7,132 bases of DNA, taken from NCBI GenBank assembly GCA_913774725.1, contig CAJYIG010000187.1, forward strand, positions 1 through 7,132, read 5' to 3'. The position numbers and the translations under genes were made by a program. Positions 1-5,977 of the stretch are shown here, one piece after another (position 1 is the stretch's first letter; every line of letters starts with the position of its first letter). This DNA comes from an uncultured Curtobacterium sp. (GTDB lineage Bacteria > Actinomycetota > Actinomycetes > Actinomycetales > Microbacteriaceae). The notes under the pieces are model-generated. The model was given only the letters and a program-made list of their open reading frames with translations. It was not told the origin of the DNA and did not search any database.

Positions 1-248
1 CGCACCGCCGTGGCCGCACCGACGTGGCCGCGCCGACGAGGCCGCGCCGCCCGGTCCGTCCCGACCTGTCGAGACCGCGCTCGATCCCGGGCCGGACGCC
101 CCGTGCGGTGGGGTCGGGTCGCTGCAGGGCGGCCCGACCCCACCGTCGCGCGTCCGGCCCGGGATCGAGCGCGGTCTCGACAGGTCGGGACGGACCGGGC
201 GGCGCGGCCTCGTCGGCGCGGCCACGTCGGTGCGGCCACGGCGGTGCG
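1..248. repeat. Long perfect inverted repeat (foldback), left side cut by the window edge
   Basis: Bases 1-99 are the exact reverse complement of 150-248. I paired every position (the coordinates of each pair sum to 249) and found no mismatch; symmetry breaks at 100/149. The arms still match at base 1, so the true outer limit lies outside the window and 99 bp is a minimum. The 50-bp spacer (100-149) holds a second inverted repeat, 106-118 with 133-145, leaving a 14-base loop. A single strand could therefore fold almost completely. The inner part of the arm includes the string GGTCTCGACAGG (173-184), which resembles dispersed intergenic repeats I associate with actinobacterial genomes; that link is from memory. 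Possible natures are a MITE-like or REP-like element, a very large bidirectional terminator, or an inverted duplication made by template switching. No transposase or target-site duplication is visible. Confidence 0.93.
106..145. repeat. Inner 13-bp hairpin in the foldback spacer
   Basis: Bases 106-118 are perfectly complementary to 133-145, with a 14-base loop containing CTGCAG. The hairpin is offset by two positions from the axis of the 99-bp arms. A full fold would therefore have a small asymmetric internal loop (100-105 against 146-149) and then this terminal stem. Confidence 0.85.
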
Positions 249-400
249 GTCACGTCGGTGCGGTCACGTCGGTGCGGCCACGTCGGTGCGGACACGCGAG
301 TGGGGCCTCGTCACGACGTCCGCGGCGGTTCGCTCACGTCACTGCGTGCACGTCGCGCGATCATGTCGGTGCGGCCACGTCGGCGCGGCCACGTCGGTGC
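211..400 (+). repeat. 14-bp tandem repeat array, consensus CGTCGGTGCGGCCA
   Basis: Units of 14 bases run from 211: 211-224, 225-238, 239-252, 253-266, 267-280 and 281-294 match the consensus with at most two changes each. Units from 295 to 364 keep the spacing but are badly decayed. Good copies return at 365-377 (one base short) and 378-391, and a partial copy starts at 392. The first units lie inside the right arm of the foldback, so bases 1-38 contain the same units inverted. Fourteen is not a multiple of three, so the unit rotates through all reading frames, and the long arginine-rich open frames here are by-products rather than genes. The array ends about 20 bases before the methyltransferase start. 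Confidence 0.85.
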
Positions 401-407
401 CCGTCGG

Positions 408-413
408 TAGCGT
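408..413 (+). promoter_or_regulatory. -10 box for a leaderless methyltransferase mRNA
   Basis: TAGCGT fits the actinobacterial TAnnnT -10 consensus. It ends 7 bases before the G of the GTG at 420, so transcription starting at that G puts the hexamer at -12 to -7. TA dinucleotides are scarce in this region. No ribosome-binding site precedes the GTG, which fits leaderless translation. A -35 box would fall inside the last 14-mer units, and none is recognisable. Confidence 0.5.
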
Positions 414-419
414 CGAGCT

Positions 420-1157
420 GTGCAGCACCCACGGAAGACCGCGGCAAGCGCAGCGAATGCGGCGAGCGCGGGAGGTACCCCGAGCGCGGGAAGTGTCCCC
501 GGCGCGGTGAGTGCAACGAACGCGGCCGGCGCAGCGAGCGCAACGGGCGCACCGCCCCACGGCGTCGATCACGTCGTGGCCGCCTACGGAGATCGGGCGG
601 ACGAGTACGCCGAGGTCCTCGGATCGATGAGCGCCGTCCACGCCGAGGACCGGGCGCTCGTCGAGGCATGGGCGGAGGCGACACCCGGGCCGCTGCTCGA
701 CGTGGGGTGCGGCCCCGGACACTGGACCGCGCACCTCCACCGTCGCGGCCACCCGGTCACCGGCATCGAACCCGTCCCACGGTTCGTCGCACTCGCTCGT
801 GCTGCTGCTCCCGAGGTCGACTTCCGAGCCGCGACGATGGAGTCGACCGGCCTGCCCGACGGCGGTGTCGGCGGTGTGCTCTCCTGGTACTCGCTCGTGC
901 ACCACGAACCGACCGAGGTACCGGCGGCGCTCGCCGAGGTCCACCGCATCCTCGCACCGGGCGGAGCGCTGCTCGTCGGGTTCTTCGAGGGCCCGACCCT
1001 CGAGTCGTTCGACCACGCGGTGACGACGGCGTACCGCTGGCCCGTCGAGCGGATGGTCGACGTGCTGCAGGACGCCGGCTTCACGGTCGACGTGGTGCAC
1101 CGACGATCCGACCTCGGCGCACGACCCCACGCTGCCCTCATCGCGCACCGATCCTGA
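420..1157 (+). CDS. Class I SAM-dependent methyltransferase
   Basis: A 245-residue cytosolic protein with the Rossmann-type methyltransferase fold (Methyltransf_11/25-like). Visible motifs are LLDVGCGPG at 92-100 (SAM-binding glycine loop), the acidic end of strand 2 in TGIEPV (E117), WYSLVHHEP at about 156-164 (strand 4 region), and LAPGGALLVGFFEG at 178-191. The substrate cannot be told. Residues 7-47 form a low-complexity Ala/Ser/Gly/Thr/Pro stretch outside the usual domain, rich in GCA, AGT, AAT and GGA codons that are uncommon in neighbouring genes. I chose the GTG at 420 because a -10 box is correctly placed for leaderless expression. An in-frame GTG at 507 (residue 30) is the main alternative and would still leave the whole catalytic domain. 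The TGA stop abuts the stop of the convergent response regulator. Confidence 0.88.
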   Translation: MQHPRKTAASAANAASAGGTPSAGSVPGAVSATNAAGAASATGAPPHGVDHVVAAYGDRADEYAEVLGSMSAVHAEDRALVEAWAEATPGPLLDVGCGPGHWTAHLHRRGHPVTGIEPVPRFVALARAAAPEVDFRAATMESTGLPDGGVGGVLSWYSLVHHEPTEVPAALAEVHRILAPGGALLVGFFEGPTLESFDHAVTTAYRWPVERMVDVLQDAGFTVDVVHRRSDLGARPHAALIAHRS

Positions 1158-1841
1158 TCACGGCTGCCAACCCGGCGTGACCAGCCCCGTCTCGTAGGCG
1201 AAGACCACGAGTTGGGCGCGGTCCCGGGCGCCGAGCTTGATCATGGCCCGCGAGACGTGGGTCTTGGTGGTCATCGGACTGACGAAGAGTCGCTCGGCGA
1301 TCTCCGTGTTGGTGAGGCCGAGGGCGACGAGCTGCATCACCTGACGCTCGCGTTCGGTGAGCACGTCGAGCGCGGGGGCCAGTGCCGACGGCTTGGCGTG
1401 CGTCGCGTAGGCGGCGACCAGGGACCTGGTCGGCCCCGGCGACAGCAGGGACTCCCCCGCGCGCACGGTGCGGACCGCGCGGAGCAGTTCGGCGGGTTCG
1501 GTGTCCTTGACGAGGAATCCGGCCGCACCGCCGCGGATCGCCTCGAACACGTACGAGTCCTCCTCGAAGGTCGTCAGGATCACCACGTGCACGCCGTCGA
1601 GGTCCGGGTCTGCCGAGATGCGCTGCGTCGCGACGAGTCCGTCCGTCCCCGGCATGCGGATGTCCATCAGCACGACGTCGGGGCGTTCCCGTCGGACGAT
1701 CGCAACGGCTTCGTCGCCGTCACCGGCCTCACCCACCACGGTCATGCCGGGTTCGGCGTCGACCAGTGCCCGCAACCCGGCGCGGATGAGCACCTGGTCG
1801 TCCACGAGCACGACGCGGATCGGGTCATCGGTGCGGGTCAC
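1158..1841 (-). CDS. NarL/LuxR-family DNA-binding response regulator
   Basis: A 227-residue cytosolic transcription factor with an N-terminal receiver domain and a C-terminal LuxR-type helix-turn-helix. In the receiver, D14-D15 form the acidic pocket, D60 in VVLMDIRMPG is the predicted phospho-acceptor, T90 is the switch threonine, and K112 in FLVKD is the conserved lysine. The output domain begins at LTERERQVMQLVALG (161-175) and continues through TNTEIAERLFVSPMTTKTHVS, a standard recognition-helix region. The GTG start at 1841 has GAGGAG 5 bases upstream (1852-1847) and overlaps the kinase stop as GTGA, so translation is probably coupled. Longer in-frame extension upstream lies entirely inside the kinase gene and is unlikely. 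It is the cognate regulator of the adjacent kinase; its target genes are unknown, and autoregulation through the 3352-3369 palindrome is a guess. Confidence 0.95.
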   Translation of the reverse strand: MTRTDDPIRVVLVDDQVLIRAGLRALVDAEPGMTVVGEAGDGDEAVAIVRRERPDVVLMDIRMPGTDGLVATQRISADPDLDGVHVVILTTFEEDSYVFEAIRGGAAGFLVKDTEPAELLRAVRTVRAGESLLSPGPTRSLVAAYATHAKPSALAPALDVLTERERQVMQLVALGLTNTEIAERLFVSPMTTKTHVSRAMIKLGARDRAQLVVFAYETGLVTPGWQP

Positions 1842-3292
1842 GGGCGCTCCTCGGTCTCGGCCAGACGGGACGGCGACGCAGCCGAAGCCGCAGCCGCGGG
1901 CGCGGGCGCGGCCGACGGCAGTCGAGCGGCGACGCGCCACCCCCGGTCGGGCGTCGGTCCGGCGGACAGGGTTCCGCCGACGGACGTCGCTCGCTCGCGC
2001 ATCCCGATGATGCCGTTGCCCGACGGGCCGAGCAGCGGCGTCGGCCGGTCCGCGGTCGCGGTGCGGCCCGGGGATGGAGTGTCCTGCACCGTCAGCTCGA
2101 GGACGTCCGGCTCGACCCGCACGGCGATGCGCGCGCGGTGCTCGGGAGCGTGCTTCATCACGTTCGTCAGGGACTCCTGCACGATGCGGAACGCCGAGCG
2201 GTCGACGGTGCGGTCCAGCTGCGCGAGGTCCCCCTCGACGTCGGCCGTGACGTCCACCCCGGCTGCGCGTGCCCGTTCGACCAGGTCTGCCAGGCGGTCG
2301 AGCCCGGGCACGGGGTTGCGCTCCGGAGCGCCGGGAGGTGTCACCCCGCCGACGGATCCGCGGTCGGACGACGCATCCTGCAGCGACCCGCCGCCGTGCG
2401 ACCCGCTCTCCGGGCCGCCCGACTCGCCGGTGTCGACGTCTCCGGGTCCGTCGACCGACCGCAGGACCCCGAGGATCGTCCGCAGCTCGACCAGGGCCTC
2501 GCGGCTGGTGTCACGGATGTCGGCGAGCGCGCTGCGCGTCTGCTCGGGGAGCTCGGACCCCAGGTGGAGCGCCACGCCCGCCTGCAGGTTGATGAGCGAC
2601 ATGCTGTGCGCGACGGAGTCGTGGAGTTCACGGGCGATGCGGACGCGCTCGTCCCGCGCACGGTCCCGCTCCGCAGCCGCACGTCGGCGACGACGTTCCG
2701 CGACGCGCTCGAGTCGCACCCGGACGAGCTCTGCGACGGCCAGCGTCACCACGGCCCACGCCACGGCGAGGAACACCGCGTCGAGGTCCCGCGCGGGTGT
2801 CCGTCCGAGGAACTCGTCGGCGGTCGGCAGCACGGCGACCGCCACCCCGAGCGCGATCCCCGTGGTGGTGCGGCGCCCACGGAGCCAGGCGTTCACCGCG
2901 GCCATCGTCAGCGCGGCCACGAACGGTCCCCGCGGGCTGACCAGCAGGGCGTAGCCGATCGTCGTCGCGAGGGTGACCAGCAGGACGGCCGTCGGCCACC
3001 GCCACCGCCAGGGGAGGACGAGCACCCCGGCGACGAGCAGCACGATCGCGAGCGGACCGGGGACCGCCGGGTCCGCGACCGAGGACCCGAGGACGTGGGA
3101 CGCCCACGGCGGGCCCCCACGAGGGCCGACGGTGGAACCGTCGACCGGACCGCTCGGGAAGCGCGACACCAGCAACGTCCCCGCGATCTGCAGGAGTGCG
3201 ACCGGCAGCACCCGACCGACCCGGGCGAAGCGGCGGACGCCGTCCCGCTGGTCGTCGGTCGCCTCAGCGGAGGCGGTGTGAGTCCGGTGCAT
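1838..3292 (-). CDS. Membrane sensor histidine kinase, NarL-partner (HisKA_3) type
   Basis: A 484-residue sensor that autophosphorylates and passes phosphate to the downstream regulator. About five hydrophobic segments lie at 27-44, 80-95, 100-118, 122-157 and 171-190, with an outside loop of about 35 residues after the first. The HisKA_3 H-box is RELHDSVAHS with H224 as phospho-acceptor. The HATPase has the N-box QESLTNVMKHA (N377) and the G-box GNGIIGMRERA (426-436). Residues 281-330, between dimerisation helices and ATPase, form an unusually long Gly/Ser/Asp/Pro linker, and the last 24 residues are Ala/Pro-rich. I chose the ATG at 3292 because TAGGCT lies 7 bases upstream and no Shine-Dalgarno is seen. 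The open frame extends to 3556, but that part is not kinase-like. The signal sensed cannot be inferred. Confidence 0.95.
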   Translation of the reverse strand: MHRTHTASAEATDDQRDGVRRFARVGRVLPVALLQIAGTLLVSRFPSGPVDGSTVGPRGGPPWASHVLGSSVADPAVPGPLAIVLLVAGVLVLPWRWRWPTAVLLVTLATTIGYALLVSPRGPFVAALTMAAVNAWLRGRRTTTGIALGVAVAVLPTADEFLGRTPARDLDAVFLAVAWAVVTLAVAELVRVRLERVAERRRRRAAAERDRARDERVRIARELHDSVAHSMSLINLQAGVALHLGSELPEQTRSALADIRDTSREALVELRTILGVLRSVDGPGDVDTGESGGPESGSHGGGSLQDASSDRGSVGGVTPPGAPERNPVPGLDRLADLVERARAAGVDVTADVEGDLAQLDRTVDRSAFRIVQESLTNVMKHAPEHRARIAVRVEPDVLELTVQDTPSPGRTATADRPTPLLGPSGNGIIGMRERATSVGGTLSAGPTPDRGWRVAARLPSAAPAPAAAASAASPSRLAETEERP

Positions 3293-3299
3293 GAGTCCG

Positions 3300-3305
3300 A
3301 GCCTA
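3300..3305 (-). promoter_or_regulatory. -10 box of the two-component operon, probably leaderless
   Basis: On the minus strand TAGGCT (3305 to 3300) is followed by 7 bases and then the kinase ATG at 3292. That places the transcription start at or within a base of the ATG. There is no purine-rich ribosome-binding site between them. The -35 region, about 3323-3328, has no clear consensus, so an activator may be needed. Confidence 0.5.
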
Positions 3306-3351
3306 GGGTCGGCCGGACACCACGGCATCGGGCCGAGGCAGGAGCTGTGGA

Positions 3352-3369
3352 CTACTCCCCCGGGAGTAG
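3352..3369. promoter_or_regulatory. 18-bp palindrome, candidate operator
   Basis: CTACTCCC (3352-3359) and GGGAGTAG (3362-3369) are perfect 8-bp inverted arms separated by CC. The centre lies about 69 bases upstream of the predicted kinase transcription start and about 148 bases before the SHOCT gene start. Size and symmetry suit a dimeric LuxR-type regulator, and the adjacent regulator is the obvious candidate. The 2-base spacing and lack of a T-run argue against a terminator. The binding protein is inferred, not shown. Confidence 0.5.
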
Positions 3370-3508
3370 CCGGATGTGCAGGAAGGACGGCACTACGGCT
3401 GCGGGAGCAGGCGGGAGTGGGCCCTCGTGGCGGACGCGGGACGAGCCTCCAGGCCGGACGCTTGGAACGTCGCCCGACCGGGCGGCACGACCCGCACAGG
3501 AGGCAACC

Positions 3509-3754
3509 GTGCACACCGCTCTCTCGACCATCGCCGCCGTCGGCCCGTACGGGCACGGCGGGCCGCCCTTCTTCCTGTTCCCGGCGTTCCTCCTGCTCGT
3601 GCTGCTGGCCGTCGCCGTCGTGTTCGGCGTCCTGCGCCGCGGCGGCTGGCGCGCGCGGTCCGACGCCAGGGCGGTCCTCGCCGACCGGTTCGCGCGTGGC
3701 GACATCGACGCGGACGAGTACCGTTCGCGGCTCGCGGAGCTCAGCCGGAAGTGA
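3509..3754 (+). CDS. Small membrane protein with C-terminal SHOCT domain
   Basis: An 81-residue protein. Residues 1-20 are short and Gly/Pro-rich, 21-43 form one strongly hydrophobic helix (FFLFPAFLLLVLLAVAVVFG and onward), and basic residues RRGGWRAR follow. The C-terminus, DARAVLADRFARGDIDADEYRSRLAEL (52-78), is a typical SHOCT motif, a short amphipathic module found at protein ends and thought to mediate protein-protein contact. The basic stretch after the helix suggests a cytoplasmic SHOCT tail. The GTG start at 3509 is fixed by AGGAGG at 3498-3503 with a 5-base gap. It is divergent from the kinase operon, with the 3352-3369 palindrome between them, so it may belong to the same regulon. 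Its last 14 bases overlap the end of gluconokinase on the other strand. The exact role is unknown. Confidence 0.88.
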   Translation: MHTALSTIAAVGPYGHGGPPFFLFPAFLLLVLLAVAVVFGVLRRGGWRARSDARAVLADRFARGDIDADEYRSRLAELSRK

Positions 3755-4280
3755 CCGACAGCGCCGACGTGATCGTCGCCACGGTGTCGTCGACCGATCC
3801 CTCGATCGACACGACGACGGCGGTCTCGTCGGGCTGCGGCCGCTCGAGGGTGGCGAACTGCGAGTCGAGCAGCGACGACGGCATGTACTCGTGGTGACGG
3901 TGCGACTGGCGCTCGGCGATCAGGTCGAACGACCCGTCGAGGAACGCGATGACCAGGTCGGGCGCCGAACTGCGGAGCCGGTCGCGGTAGACCCGCTTGA
4001 GCGCGGAGTTCGCCATCACGCACCGGTGCCCGGACGCCTGCACCTCGGCGATGCGCGCCGCGCAGGCGTCCAGCCAGGGCCAGCGGTCCTCGTCCGTCAG
4101 CGGCGTGCCCTGCCGCATCTTCTCCTTGTTGGCGGCCGGGTGCAGGTCGTCGGCGTCCACGAACGTGCTCGGCTGGCCCTGCTCGGCGAGCGCGTCGGCG
4201 AGCGCCTGGCCGATCGTGGACTTGCCCGAGCCGGAGACACCCATCACGAGCACGGGCGGGAGGACGTCGTGGTCGGTCAT
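3741..4280 (-). CDS. gntK: Gluconokinase (ATP: D-gluconate 6-phosphotransferase)
   Basis: A 179-residue cytosolic enzyme (EC 2.7.1.12) that makes 6-phosphogluconate from gluconate and ATP; the length is normal for the family. The Walker A loop is GVSGSGKST (14-22). Family signatures follow: VDADDLHPAANKEKM (41-55), PLTDEDRWPWL (60-70), NSALKRVYRDRLR (91-103, usually CSALK in relatives), and HHEYMPSSLLDSQFATLE (129-146). I start it at the ATG at 4280 just before the Walker region. GGAGGG lies directly against that ATG, too close for normal Shine-Dalgarno use, while TACTGT is positioned for leaderless transcription. It is divergent from gnd, whose product uses its product, so the pair forms a gluconate-to-pentose-phosphate entry route. 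No gluconate transporter is in the window. Confidence 0.96.
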   Translation of the reverse strand: MTDHDVLPPVLVMGVSGSGKSTIGQALADALAEQGQPSTFVDADDLHPAANKEKMRQGTPLTDEDRWPWLDACAARIAEVQASGHRCVMANSALKRVYRDRLRSSAPDLVIAFLDGSFDLIAERQSHRHHEYMPSSLLDSQFATLERPQPDETAVVVSIEGSVDDTVATITSALSVTSG

Positions 4281-4286
4281 CCCTCC

Positions 4287-4292
4287 ACAGTA
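4287..4292 (-). promoter_or_regulatory. -10 box of gntK, probably leaderless
   Basis: TACTGT on the minus strand is followed by six bases (GGAGGG) and then the gntK ATG at 4280. If transcription begins at the A of the ATG, the hexamer is exactly at -12 to -7. No good -35 box is visible. Confidence 0.5.
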
Positions 4293-4331
4293 CGGGTCGT
4301 CCGCTTCCCGTCCCCAGTTGCCGGCACACCC

Positions 4332-4360
4332 GTGCCGACCCAAGGTGTCGGTCGTACCGT
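4332..4360 (+). promoter_or_regulatory. Candidate gnd promoter
   Basis: TACCGT at 4355-4360 matches TAnnnT. With a 17-base spacer, the -35 position is GTGCCG at 4332-4337, a weak match. Transcription would start near 4367 and give a leader of about 27 bases that carries the gnd ribosome-binding site. The -35 position is also the right arm of an inverted repeat, CGGCAC (4322-4327) with GTGCCG (4332-4337), which could be an operator in the shared gntK-gnd control region. Confidence 0.4.
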
Positions 4361-4393
4361 GGGCCGCGACACGTCAGGACGAAGGAGACTCAG

Positions 4394-5863
4394 GTGGCGG
4401 ACAACGAACAGCACGACGGCGGCACGGCGAACATCGGTGTCGTCGGTCTGGCGGTGATGGGCTCGAACCTGGCCCGCAACCTCGCGTCGCGCGAGGGCAA
4501 CACGGTCGCGGTGTACAACCGCACCTACGCACGGACCCAGGAGCTCATGGACGAGCACGGTGACATGGGATTCATCGCGTCGGAGGACATCGACGGCTTC
4601 GTCGCCTCGCTGTCGAAACCGCGTACCGCGATCATCATGGTGCAGGCCGGCAAGGGTACCGACGCCGTCATCGAGCAGCTCGCCGACCGGTTCGAGGAAG
4701 GCGACATCATCGTCGACGGCGGCAACGCGAACTTCCACGACACCATCCGCCGCGAGCACGACCTGCGCGAGAAGGGTCTCAACTTCGTCGGCACCGGCAT
4801 CTCGGGTGGCGAGGAGGGCGCGCTGAAGGGCCCGTCGATCATGCCCGGCGGTTCGGACGAGGCGTGGGAGACCCTCGGACCGATCCTGAAGTCGATCGCC
4901 GCGGTGGCGGAGGGCGAGCCGTGCGTGACGCACATCGGCACCGACGGTGCCGGCCACTTCGTCAAGATGGTGCACAACGGCATCGAGTACGCCGACATGC
5001 AGCTCATCGCCGAGTCCTACGACCTGCTCCGTCGCGCCGGCGGGCACTCGGTCGACGAGCTCGTGCAGATCTACGAGAAGTGGAACGAGGGCGACCTCGA
5101 GTCGTACCTGATCGAGATCACCGGCGAGGTCCTCAAGCAGCAGGACGCCGAGACCGGCAAGCCGCTCGTCGACGTCATCCGTGACGAGGCCGGCTCCAAG
5201 GGCACCGGCGTGTGGACCGTGCAGAACGCGGTCGGCCTCGGGATCCCCGTCTCCGGCATCGGCGAGGCGGTCTTCGCCCGCGCGGTGTCCTCGAAGCCCA
5301 CGCAGCGCGCCGCCGTGCAGCGCTCGGTCACGGGCCGTCCGGACGTCGTCGACGTGCCCGACACCTTCGAGGACGACGTCCGCGCGGCGCTGTACGCGTC
5401 GAAGGTCGTCGCGTACGCGCAGGGCTTCGACCTCATCATCGCCGGGGCGAAGGAGTACGACTGGGACATCAACCTGGGCGACATCGCGAAGATCTGGCGC
5501 GGCGGCTGCATCATCCGCGCCCAGTTCCTCAACCGCATCGTCGAGGCCTACGACAAGAACCCCTCGCTCGAGAGCCTGCTGGTCGACCCGTACTTCGCCG
5601 ACGCCGTCGCCGAGGGCGAAGCGGCCTGGCGACGCATCGTCGGGATCGCCGCGGCGTCGGGCATCCCCGCCCCGGGGTTCTCGTCCGCGCTCGCGTACTT
5701 CGACTCGCTCGCCTCGGACCGCCTGCCGGCGGCGCTCATCCAGGGCCAGCGCGACTTCTTCGGCGCGCACACCTACCAGCGCGTCGACAAGGACGGCACC
5801 TTCCACACGCTGTGGTCGGAGGACGGCCGCCGCGAGGTCGAGCAGGAACCCTCCACGCACTGA
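4394..5863 (+). CDS. gnd: 6-phosphogluconate dehydrogenase, decarboxylating
   Basis: A 489-residue cytosolic enzyme (EC 1.1.1.44) of the oxidative pentose phosphate pathway that converts 6-phosphogluconate and NADP+ to ribulose 5-phosphate, CO2 and NADPH. The Rossmann loop is VGLAVMGSNLARN (17-29), and YNRT (41-44) after strand 2 fits NADP preference. Other signatures are IIVDGGNANFHDT (105-117), GISGGEEGALKGPSIMPGG (135-153), catalytic K191 and nearby N195 and E198 in HFVKMVHNGIEYADMQ, KGTGVWTVQNA (269-279), and the C-terminal substrate-binding tail FFGAHTYQR (455-463, H459 and R463). Length is that of the long, E. coli/human-type dimeric enzyme. The GTG start at 4394 has AAGGAG at 4382-4387 with a 6-base gap. 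It is divergent from gntK, and a strong terminator follows. Nothing appears damaged. Confidence 0.98.
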   Translation: MADNEQHDGGTANIGVVGLAVMGSNLARNLASREGNTVAVYNRTYARTQELMDEHGDMGFIASEDIDGFVASLSKPRTAIIMVQAGKGTDAVIEQLADRFEEGDIIVDGGNANFHDTIRREHDLREKGLNFVGTGISGGEEGALKGPSIMPGGSDEAWETLGPILKSIAAVAEGEPCVTHIGTDGAGHFVKMVHNGIEYADMQLIAESYDLLRRAGGHSVDELVQIYEKWNEGDLESYLIEITGEVLKQQDAETGKPLVDVIRDEAGSKGTGVWTVQNAVGLGIPVSGIGEAVFARAVSSKPTQRAAVQRSVTGRPDVVDVPDTFEDDVRAALYASKVVAYAQGFDLIIAGAKEYDWDINLGDIAKIWRGGCIIRAQFLNRIVEAYDKNPSLESLLVDPYFADAVAEGEAAWRRIVGIAAASGIPAPGFSSALAYFDSLASDRLPAALIQGQRDFFGAHTYQRVDKDGTFHTLWSEDGRREVEQEPSTH

Positions 5864-5886
5864 CCCGAACACGCACTGACCTGACC

Positions 5887-5924
5887 ACGCAGCAGGCCCC
5901 GTCGGTCGACGGGGCCTGCTGCGT
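5887..5924. terminator. Strong intrinsic terminator hairpin after gnd
   Basis: A perfect 17-bp stem, 5887-5903 with 5908-5924, has a 4-base GGTC loop and starts 23 bases after the gnd stop. No T-run follows, as is common for high-GC actinobacterial terminators. By symmetry it could also stop transcription of the convergent gene ending at 5977. Confidence 0.88.
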
Positions 5925-5942
5925 ACCCGGTGGTCGCCCCCC

Positions 5943-5977
5943 ACCCGCGCTCCCGCTGGCGGACGTCCGCCGCGGGT
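5943..5977 (-). terminator. Possible weak hairpin at the end of the minus-strand membrane gene
   Basis: GGCGGACGTCCGCC (5958-5971) is a perfect 14-bp palindrome without a loop. It is flanked by ACCCGC (5943-5948) and GCGGGT (5972-5977). It overlaps the stop of the convergent gene. Without a proper loop or T-run, a terminator role is uncertain; the 5887-5924 stem may serve both genes. Confidence 0.25.

Noticed and set aside
211..400. CRISPR array
   Set aside because: The repeats are contiguous 14-mers without unique spacers, and no cas gene is present.
469..475. GGGAGGT as a ribosome-binding site for a later methyltransferase start
   Set aside because: No in-frame start codon lies at a suitable distance; the GTG at 493 is out of frame and the in-frame GTG at 507 is too far away.
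10..510. Long open frames rich in Arg, Ala and Pro through the foldback and the 14-mer array, on the plus strand
   Set aside because: They arise because the repeat has no stop codons and rotates frame every unit. There is no ribosome-binding site, no domain and no normal codon bias.
1842..1940. 33-residue N-terminal extension of the response regulator
   Set aside because: It lies entirely inside the kinase gene, while the GTG at 1841 has a strong ribosome-binding site and the usual short lead-in to the receiver domain.
1212..2954. 580-codon open frame opposite the two-component genes
   Set aside because: It is the antisense shadow of high-GC coding sequence. The minus-strand proteins have complete receiver, HTH, H-box and ATPase motifs.
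3293..3556. 88-residue N-terminal extension of the histidine kinase
   Set aside because: The sequence is Pro/Arg/Cys-rich and not kinase-like, crosses the palindrome and enters the SHOCT gene. The ATG at 3292 has a well-placed -10 box.
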